Assembly: GCA_938036345.1 (NCBI GenBank)
Contig: CALHPJ010000023.1
Location: forward strand, 1-37,050
DNA: 37,050 nucleotides
Reading direction: 5' to 3'
DNA from: an uncultured Thermofilaceae archaeon
GTDB lineage: Archaea; Thermoproteota; Thermoprotei; Thermofilales; Thermofilaceae
The notes beneath the pieces are model-generated. The model made no database searches. It worked only from the letters and a program-made list of their open reading frames with translations, and was not told the origin of the DNA. Shown one piece after another: positions 32,121 through 37,050 of the stretch. Position 1 is the first letter of the stretch, and each line of letters starts with the position of its first letter. A program made the translations under genes and the position numbers.

Positions 32121-32414
32121 TCCCTCTATGGCTTCCTCTTCCTCCTTCTTCTCCTCCCTCTCTTCCTCTTTGGCCGCGGGAGCCTGTGTTGTCTCGGGCG
32201 CGGAAGCAGGGACTGCGGCCGGAACGGTTGGGGTCACAAAGCTGGCGCTTTTTATAGCTTCATCGATATTCACTCCGCTTAGAGCTGCTACAACAGCTTT
32301 CACTCTCACTTCATCAGCTGCTATTCCAGCAGCTTCGAGTATTTTGCGCAGCGCATCCTCCGTTATCGGTTTCTTAGCGTAGTGTAGCAGTAAGCTTGCA
32401 TAAACGTACTCCAT
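32100..32414 (-). CDS. rpl12: Ribosomal protein P1/L12 (archaeal stalk protein)
   Basis: 104 residues, ATG start. N-terminal dimerisation domain [20 protein letters not shown] and [19 protein letters not shown]; Ala/Pro hinge ([19 protein letters not shown]); charged stretch [13 protein letters not shown]-terminal GLAALFG, the conserved tail that contacts elongation factors. Ribosomal stalk component bound to L10. TATA (gtttaata, 32445-32452 on the minus strand) about 34 bp before the ATG, leader about 8 nt. It stands alone here, not in the L11-L1-L10-L12 cluster common in archaea. Confidence 0.96.
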   Translation of the reverse strand: MEYVYASLLLHYAKKPITEDALRKILEAAGIAADEVRVKAVVAALSGVNIDEAIKSASFVTPTVPAAVPASAPETTQAPAAKEEEREEKKEEEEAIEGLAALFG

Positions 32415-32480
32415 ACCTATTCGCCACCGCAGGTAAGTTTGCCCTATTAAACTTTATGTCGTGGCTGGGTTTTAGGGCAT

Positions 32481-32490
32481 AAAAGATATA
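32481..32490 (+). promoter_or_regulatory. TATA box for asnS
   Basis: The sequence aaaagatata lies about 26 bp before 32512, so transcription would begin at or next to TTG 32512/ATG 32518: a leaderless mRNA. Confidence 0.5.
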
Positions 32491-32517
32491 GTTGCGGCAT
32501 CAACCCCTGCTTTGAGT

Positions 32518-33804
32518 ATGGAGGAATGCTGCAAAAGCACTAAGGAAATTCTCGCGATGGATGAGGGGTCCAACGTATCCGTTAGGGGGTGGGTGTATCG
32601 CTTTAGAGATTTCCGGGACAAAGTCTTCATGCTGGTTAGGGATTCAACCGGCGTTATTCAAGTCGTTTTCAGGGACGACGTAGCTGGCGAAGCCCGGAAA
32701 GCTGATATAGAGGCTTCGGTCGTGGTGAGTGGATCTTTGAGGAGAGATCCACGGGCTCCCGGCGGTAAAGAGTTGGAAGCCAAATCCTTTAGACTTGTAG
32801 GGGAAGCGAAGAACTTCCCGATAACCAAGGATTACTCGAGGGAGTACCTGCTAGATGTCAGGCATCTTTGGATTAGGAGTAGGAGAATGACAGCCGTACT
32901 GAAAATTAGGCACACGGTATTCGGAGCACTTCATGAATACTTTAGGAAGCATGGCTACTATGAAGTGCAGTGTCCGATGTTTGTAAAAGCGGCTGTGGAA
33001 GGCGGGGCAACGCTTTTCCCGGTTAAGTACGTTGATGAGAGCACGGTTTACCTCACCCAGTCGTCCCAATTTTACTTGGAAGCGCTAATTTACAGTTTGG
33101 AGAAAGTTTACACAATAGCCCCCTCGTTTAGAGCTGAGAAGTCGAGGACGAGAAGGCACTTAACTGAGTTCTGGCACTGCGAGGCCGAGGTTGCATGGGC
33201 GGGCCTTGAGGAAATAATCAGAGTTGAGGAGGAGCTTGTAGGGTACGTAGTGCAAAAAGTTCTTGAAAATAACCAGGAGGAATTGAAGCTTTTAGGGAGA
33301 AGAATTGAACCGTTGGAGAGGTGCAAACCGCCATTCTACAGAATAAGCTACGATGAAGCTATAGAAATCCTCGAAAGAAAAGGTGTAAACATAAAGTGGG
33401 GGGATGACTTTGGAGCCGACGAAGAGAGCAAGCTGGTGGAGGAGTTCGATAAACCGGTGTTTGTATGCCGTTACCCTGAGAAAGTTAAAGCTTTTTATCA
33501 CAAGAACGACCCCTTAAGATCCGAAGTTACGTTGTCTGCCGATCTTCTGGCGCCAGAAGGCTACGGAGAAATAATCGGCGGGGGCGAAAGGATCGATAAG
33601 CTAGAAGAGTTGGTGGACAAAATAAAACGGTTTGGTTTAAACCCAGAGGATTACGAATGGTACTTGGATTTGAGAAGGTATGGGTCGGTGCGCCACGCAG
33701 GCTTCGGCCTCGGTGTAGATCGCACAGTCATGTGGATAGCTGGCCTAGACCACATTGTTGATGCTATACCTTTCCCCCGCACAATAAGGCGTGCTTACCC
33801 CTGA
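32518..33804 (+). CDS. asnS: Asparaginyl-tRNA synthetase
   Basis: 428 residues from ATG 32518 (MEECCKSTKEIL); TTG 32512 adds two residues. Class IIb synthetase. N-terminal OB anticodon-binding domain (about 18-110, VSVRGWVYRFRDFRDKVFML), then the catalytic core: YLTQSSQFYLEALIY, motif 2 IAPSFRAEKSRTRRHLTEFW, and motif 3 in HAGFGLGVDRTVMWIAG followed by DAIPFPRTIRRAYP. The ending IPFPRT and YLDLRRYGSVRHAGF and the GGGERI segment match AsnRS rather than AspRS, which has ILFPRD. So Asn-tRNA is made directly, not only through transamidation. No truncation. Confidence 0.88.
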   Translation: MEECCKSTKEILAMDEGSNVSVRGWVYRFRDFRDKVFMLVRDSTGVIQVVFRDDVAGEARKADIEASVVVSGSLRRDPRAPGGKELEAKSFRLVGEAKNFPITKDYSREYLLDVRHLWIRSRRMTAVLKIRHTVFGALHEYFRKHGYYEVQCPMFVKAAVEGGATLFPVKYVDESTVYLTQSSQFYLEALIYSLEKVYTIAPSFRAEKSRTRRHLTEFWHCEAEVAWAGLEEIIRVEEELVGYVVQKVLENNQEELKLLGRRIEPLERCKPPFYRISYDEAIEILERKGVNIKWGDDFGADEESKLVEEFDKPVFVCRYPEKVKAFYHKNDPLRSEVTLSADLLAPEGYGEIIGGGERIDKLEELVDKIKRFGLNPEDYEWYLDLRRYGSVRHAGFGLGVDRTVMWIAGLDHIVDAIPFPRTIRRAYP

Positions 33805-33867
33805 AGCTACGTTGCAATTTAGAGGGCTTGATTAAAGGGCATCTTTTACCGAGTGAAGTTACAGTAG

Positions 33868-33964
33868 AGCCCCGGCCGGGGTTTGAACCCGGGTCCTCCG
33901 GCTGGCTCGGCTGCGCCCCCGTGCTTACGAGGCCGGCGCTCTAACCAGGCTGAGCTACCGGGGC
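33868..33964 (-). tRNA. tRNA-Thr (CGU anticodon) with 22-nt intron
   Basis: Minus strand, 97 nt including the intron; 75 nt mature without CCA. Acceptor gccccgg/ccggggc with discriminator U73, usual for archaeal tRNA-Thr. D arm gctc/gagc, anticodon stem ccggc/gccgg with loop ctcgtaa (anticodon CGU), variable aggac, T stem ccggg/cccgg with loop ttcaaac. The 22-nt intron is at the canonical 37/38 site. Its 5' end immediately follows the stop codon of the GT2 gene; a TATA (atatat, 33988-33993) is 26 bp upstream, so it can be transcribed alone with no leader. CCA is not encoded. Confidence 0.95.
33904..33925 (-). other. tRNA-Thr intron (position 37/38)
   Basis: The 22 nt between cgta and agccgg of the anticodon arm; removal restores a perfect 5-bp anticodon stem. 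The junction may shift by one A, as an A lies at both sides. Expected to be cut by the archaeal splicing endonuclease at a bulge-helix-bulge. Confidence 0.85.
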
Positions 33965-35026
33965 TTAGTGGAGGTTAACTCGAGGGGATATATGGTTTAC
34001 GACTGCAGAGCCCGCGATGAAAAGCAGGCAGAGCCTCCTCATGTTTAGCAGAAGTTCAAGTTCTGTGTGGAGTGCTCCGATCGCTGAAGCAGTAGCCAAA
34101 ACCAGATCTGTGAGTGGGTACATTAGGCGCTCCCACCCTCCATCGCCGAGCTTAGAGAGATGGTATGTGGAAAGCGGGGCAATGATGAGCGTGAAAGTGG
34201 CGGTTGCGTGCAAAGCTAGTCCACAGGCCAGTAGAGCGAGCGTTAAACCTAAAATTGCGAGAAAGGAATAAACCAGCGCGGATACAACTTTTGAGTAGGC
34301 GCAGTTACCTGTGCGCTTCCTAAACAGGGGGAGTCCTCGGCCGTATTGGTAGTATCGCCTGATTACGGCTGGGAGGGAGGTTCTGTTGTAGTGGAGAACC
34401 TTTGTAGGGCTGCAGAGAATCTTGTAGCCATTCTTAACTAAACGGACAGCAAAGTCTAGATCCTCGAAGCCGTACCTTTCATAGCTGGGTGGAATAACCT
34501 TGCAGTCTAGAAGAACTTCTCTTTTTACGAGCATATTCGCTGTAACTACTAGGTTTAACCCTATGTCGCCTTCGAGTAGCTTATGCTTATGCTTGGGGTT
34601 TGGCGTAATGACGGATCTCTCCTGTATCCTGGCTACGAAGTTGTCCGTATTGGCCCCCTCGACCGAACCGGCTACTACTTCGACACCCCACTGTATTAGT
34701 TCCGTAACCATTTTTTCGAGCCACTCGGGAGGAGCTATGCAGTCACTATCGACGAATGCTATCAATGGGCTTGAGGCTACAAGTCCTCCGAAAACCCTTG
34801 CCCTGATGGGGCCCGGATCCTTTGAAAGCTCGATTATACGGATTTCAGTTTCTGATTCAAAAATTGTTTCCCCTAGTTGATCCAGCCTTGCAGGTCCAGG
34901 CAAAACAACTATAATTTCGCTTGGCTTCAATTTCTGTTCATTCAGGCTTAAAAGCAACTGCCGTAAGGATTCGTGCACGCGGGAGGCGGGCACTACAACG
35001 CTTACTTTCACACTAGTGCCGATCAT
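33965..35026 (-). CDS. GT2 family glycosyltransferase with C-terminal membrane region
   Basis: 353 residues, ATG start. Inverting GT-A fold glycosyltransferase: VKVSVVVPASRVHESLRQLL, a DxD-like metal site in PLIAFVDSDCIAPPEW, then ANMLVKREVLL, the acceptor-side ERYGFEDLDFAVRLVKNGYK (ED motif) and YYQYGRGLPLFRKR. The C-terminal third has two or three transmembrane helices (LVYSFLAILGLTLALLACGL; TDLVLATASAIGAL; LLFIAGSAVV). Likely transfers sugar to a polyprenol-phosphate or surface glycan; donor unknown. Its stop codon directly touches the tRNA-Thr gene and its 3' end contains the tRNA promoter. Confidence 0.88.
   Translation of the reverse strand: MIGTSVKVSVVVPASRVHESLRQLLLSLNEQKLKPSEIIVVLPGPARLDQLGETIFESETEIRIIELSKDPGPIRARVFGGLVASSPLIAFVDSDCIAPPEWLEKMVTELIQWGVEVVAGSVEGANTDNFVARIQERSVITPNPKHKHKLLEGDIGLNLVVTANMLVKREVLLDCKVIPPSYERYGFEDLDFAVRLVKNGYKILCSPTKVLHYNRTSLPAVIRRYYQYGRGLPLFRKRTGNCAYSKVVSALVYSFLAILGLTLALLACGLALHATATFTLIIAPLSTYHLSKLGDGGWERLMYPLTDLVLATASAIGALHTELELLLNMRRLCLLFIAGSAVVNHISPRVNLH
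33988..33993 (-). promoter_or_regulatory. TATA box for the tRNA-Thr gene inside the GT2 coding end
   Basis: The sequence atatat, the only such box in this part of the GT2 3' end, lies about 26 bp upstream of tRNA position 1, the exact distance for transcription starting at the mature 5' end. Confidence 0.65.
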
Positions 35027-35122
35027 AGGGAGGGTTAAAATCGGCTTCGCTGGGTGAGGAAGATTTTTTAGAATAGTCCCTCGGAGTAGTGCGTAGTCGC
35101 GGCATGCCGGCGAGGTTTACCG

Positions 35123-36442
35123 ATGAGGAACGAAATTAACGTGCTATGCGTATCGGATATCCACGGGAGAGTAGAAGCTGTGAAGGCTCTTACAGCTAGC
35201 ATTGGACAGGATACCTTGAAATCCTTGGATGCCATAATTGTAGCGGGGGACATCGGAAATCCCCAGAAAGAGGAGGCATTCACTCAGGTGATCGGGGAGT
35301 TATCAAAGCTGGGTAAACCTGTCCTTTATGTTAGAGGGAACTGGGATGCTAACGCCCCCTCCGGGATCGTTAACGAAGAGCCACTGACAGCGGATCTGGA
35401 AGCACTGGGGCCGCTTGAAATCAATGGTATGGCACTCATAGGGCATGGGGCTTCGCTAAAACCCATCAGAGGGGTTCCGCCTAAGCCCATAATTCTGGTT
35501 ACACATTATCCGCCTTTCAGCATTCTCGACAGGGGAGGGAAACTAGAGGCTTCCCTCATAAGTCACCACGCGGGGTTACCCGAGGTTAACTACCTGTTAT
35601 CGTACTATAAACCGGCTGTGCACATATTCGGCCACAGTCACGCCCTTGGCGGAATTCATGTAAAGTACAACGGTATAACCTACATCAATGTAGCCCGACT
35701 AGACAGAGTGGATAGGGATGGAAAAGTCATCGGAAACTATGCTATCGTTAGCGCAAGTAAGGAGGGAGGGGTATCAGTGGAGTGGAGATTCATAAATGGG
35801 GTTTGGAAAAAGTGCAGCAGGTGCGGAAGAAAAGTTCACTTGCCCGGCGACTGGACGATGTGCAGAAGATGCGCAAACCGCTTCGACCTAGGTTTCCAAA
35901 GGATCAACAGGGATTCGGAGAAGACGCGCGTAGTAGTTTCCGATACGGGTAAGGTGGTACTTACCGAGACTTTCTATATCCCGGTATCTACGCTCAGGAA
36001 CGAAGAGTCTTACGAGGATTTCATCGAGTACATATTGCTGCGAAGGTTGAAAGAGGTAATGGAGCAGGGGGGAGGAAAAGTTATTGTGCTTCCGAAGGAT
36101 AGAGTTACAGAATACTATTCTGAGGGAAGCGGTGGTTTAGTTGCCTTCAGCGAGTACTTATTCGCATGTAAGAGCGAAAAGGTCGGCGAAAGAGTCTGCT
36201 CTCTCATGAAGATGTACGCTTTGGATAAGAAAGCTCAAGTGATGTGGGTTATTAAGAAGGAGGGCGGTAGAGCGTATATCGAAAAAGAAATCGTATTACT
36301 CAACGAGAAGTTGCTGAACAGTGAAAGCTTGCTGGAAGAGTTAATTACCCATGGTTTCCAACCACTAGTTTACCGCATAGAAGTTTTCAATACTTCGAGC
36401 GGTGCCCAAGAGAATAGAGCTAATTCGGCGAAGCCAGCTTAA
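35123..36442 (+). CDS. Calcineurin-like metallophosphoesterase with zinc ribbon and extra C-terminal domain
   Basis: 439 residues, ATG start; AT element at 35063-35076 upstream. Residues 1-200 form a metallophosphoesterase: VLCVSDIHGRVEAV (D12, H14), IIVAGDIGNP, VRGNWDANAP (in the GNHD place), ILVTHYPP and IFGHSHALGG. A zinc ribbon follows with C231, C234, C247 and C250 (CSRCGRKVHLPGDWTMCRRC). The last 175 residues are alpha/beta (TGKVVLTETFYIPVSTLR, ILLRRLKEVMEQGGGKVIVL, EKEIVLLNEKLL) and match no domain I know. Substrate not known; a nuclease or nucleotide phosphoesterase is possible. Convergent with radA, stops overlapping. Confidence 0.82.
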   Translation: MRNEINVLCVSDIHGRVEAVKALTASIGQDTLKSLDAIIVAGDIGNPQKEEAFTQVIGELSKLGKPVLYVRGNWDANAPSGIVNEEPLTADLEALGPLEINGMALIGHGASLKPIRGVPPKPIILVTHYPPFSILDRGGKLEASLISHHAGLPEVNYLLSYYKPAVHIFGHSHALGGIHVKYNGITYINVARLDRVDRDGKVIGNYAIVSASKEGGVSVEWRFINGVWKKCSRCGRKVHLPGDWTMCRRCANRFDLGFQRINRDSEKTRVVVSDTGKVVLTETFYIPVSTLRNEESYEDFIEYILLRRLKEVMEQGGGKVIVLPKDRVTEYYSEGSGGLVAFSEYLFACKSEKVGERVCSLMKMYALDKKAQVMWVIKKEGGRAYIEKEIVLLNEKLLNSESLLEELITHGFQPLVYRIEVFNTSSGAQENRANSAKPA

Positions 36443-37050
36443 GCATCTATGACTCCTTCCTCAGCTATCGCGAAGACGGCCTCTTTTTCAGCGTGCTTAG
36501 GCGAATCGATAATCCTAGCTATTCTCTTCCCCTCCCTCCCTTTCCTTAACCATACCCTGTACGTGCAGCCGTGGGCTACGATGTTCCCCCCAGCCGGCTT
36601 AAGAGGGTTACCGAAAAACACATCGGGCGCAGCCATCACCTGATTCGTTACTACCACCGCGAGATCGTACACTGCTGCCAGCCTTGCTAGCTGCATTATA
36701 TGCTTGTTTAGTTTCTGTTGCCTAGCGGCAAGGTTCTCTCTCCCAGGATACTCAGCCCTAAAGTGCGTGATCAGGCTATCCACAAGTACTATCCTGATCT
36801 TCTCTTCCTCTACTATTTTCTTAGCCTCGTCGATTATGAGCATTTGGTGGTCACTGTTATAGGCCCTGGCATAAATGATGTTCTCGAGCGCTTTCTCGGG
36901 GTCGATGCCCCGGTACCTGGCGATGCTGATTACGCGCTCGGGCCTGAACGTCCCCTCAGCGTCGATGTAGAGGGCCTTACCCGACAAACCACCCCGCTCA
37001 CGCGGAAGCTGAACCATGACAGCGAGCTGGTGGCAAAGCTGAGTCTTACC
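36439..37050 (-). CDS. radA: DNA recombinase RadA, 5' part cut by window edge
   Basis: The frame is open to the window's last base, starting inside Walker A (GKTQLCHQLAVMVQLP), so about 204 C-terminal residues are present; the ATG at 37017 is internal. RecA/Rad51-family ATPase that forms the strand-exchange filament. Seen: LYIDAEGTFRPER, ENIIYARAYNSDHQM, Walker B IRIVLVDSLITHFRAEY, the DNA-binding loop 1 region (ENLAARQQKLNKHIMQL), DLAVVVTNQVMAAPDVFF and PAGGNIVAHGCTYRVWLRKG, then the C-terminal FAIAEEGVIDA. All match genuine RadA. GC content jumps from about 40% to over 60% upstream of 36877, the start of the 126-bp repeat shared with the left edge. The stop codon overlaps that of the metallophosphoesterase. 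Confidence 0.95.
   Translation of the reverse strand, partial: GKTQLCHQLAVMVQLPRERGGLSGKALYIDAEGTFRPERVISIARYRGIDPEKALENIIYARAYNSDHQMLIIDEAKKIVEEEKIRIVLVDSLITHFRAEYPGRENLAARQQKLNKHIMQLARLAAVYDLAVVVTNQVMAAPDVFFGNPLKPAGGNIVAHGCTYRVWLRKGREGKRIARIIDSPKHAEKEAVFAIAEEGVIDA
36877..37002 (-). repeat. Right copy of 126-bp perfect inverted repeat
   Basis: Reverse complement equals bases 1-126. Inside radA; 48 further bases of radA lie beyond it at 37003-37050. Hand counts: 67% GC at 36901-36960 against 40% at 36781-36840 just outside the repeat. Confidence 0.95.

Noticed and set aside
32518-33804. Aspartyl-tRNA synthetase as the identity of this gene
   Set aside because: The C-terminal IPFPRT and the YLDLRRYG segment are AsnRS features; AspRS would end with ILFPRD. 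A non-canonical tolerance for Asp cannot be excluded.
1-37050. Terminal inverted repeats of a 37-kb mobile element or linear virus
   Set aside because: The repeats are inside housekeeping recombinase genes, the interior is core archaeal metabolism and translation, and there is no transposase, integrase, capsid or replication gene.
1-37050. CRISPR array, insertion sequence or toxin-antitoxin pair
   Set aside because: No regularly spaced direct repeats, transposase motifs or paired small toxin/antitoxin genes were seen.

Overview
The window is a gene-dense stretch of an archaeal genome, most likely a thermophilic member of the Thermoproteota (Thermofilum/Thermoproteales-like; the order is an inference). 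Support: RadA, ribosomal proteins eS25 and P1/L12, archaeal ThrRS and AsnRS, an Lhr helicase, ATP-dependent DNA ligase, a PAC2 protein, archaeal HMG-CoA synthase/thiolase/DUF35, an intron-containing tRNA, and TATA boxes about 26 bp before many GTG/TTG/ATG starts (leaderless transcripts). No transposase, integrase, CRISPR array or phage gene is seen.

Layout. 1-5.8 kb (very GC-rich): 3' part of a RadA-like gene, a small membrane protein, then a tight plus-strand operon of NFACT/Rqc2, a CBS-like protein, a Mut7-C RNase, AMMECR1 and an MJ1255-type glycosyltransferase. 5.8-8.7 kb: thioredoxin-fold/Cys-cluster protein, DNA ligase, coiled-coil protein. 9-13.6 kb: PfkB kinase, Cys-rich protein, ThrRS, radical SAM protein, UPF0248 protein. 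13.6-18.6 kb: class I (bacterial-type) GAPDH, a probable C/D box sRNA, an HTH regulator, and a PGK-PAC2-Hsp20 cluster. 18.7-24.2 kb: the mevalonate-entry trio, a membrane-anchored winged-helix regulator and a cis-prenyltransferase. 24.4-28.5 kb: coiled-coil protein plus an exported propeller/thioredoxin protein, eS25, and a PqqD-like/winged-helix pair. 28.6-37 kb: Lhr helicase, a membrane protein, P1/L12, AsnRS, tRNA-Thr(CGU), a GT2 glycosyltransferase, a metallophosphoesterase-zinc ribbon protein and the 3' part of radA.

Themes: protein and RNA quality control (NFACT, Mut7-C, PAC2 with a C-terminal HbYX motif, Hsp20, Lhr), isoprenoid and lipid-linked glycan synthesis (HMGCS, thiolase, DUF35, UPPS, two glycosyltransferases), lower glycolysis (GAPDH, PGK, PfkB) and translation.

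Two large-scale oddities: GC content falls from above 65% at the left to about 42-45% at the right, and the first 126 bases are perfectly repeated in inverted orientation inside radA at the right end. The repeat begins exactly at base 1, so an assembly-graph overlap or recent gene conversion must be told apart. The most novel small features are the C/D sRNA squeezed between the divergent GAPDH and regulator promoters, the leaderless intron-bearing tRNA-Thr gene whose promoter lies inside the upstream gene, and the exported propeller-thioredoxin protein. No intergenic gap exceeds 300 bases.
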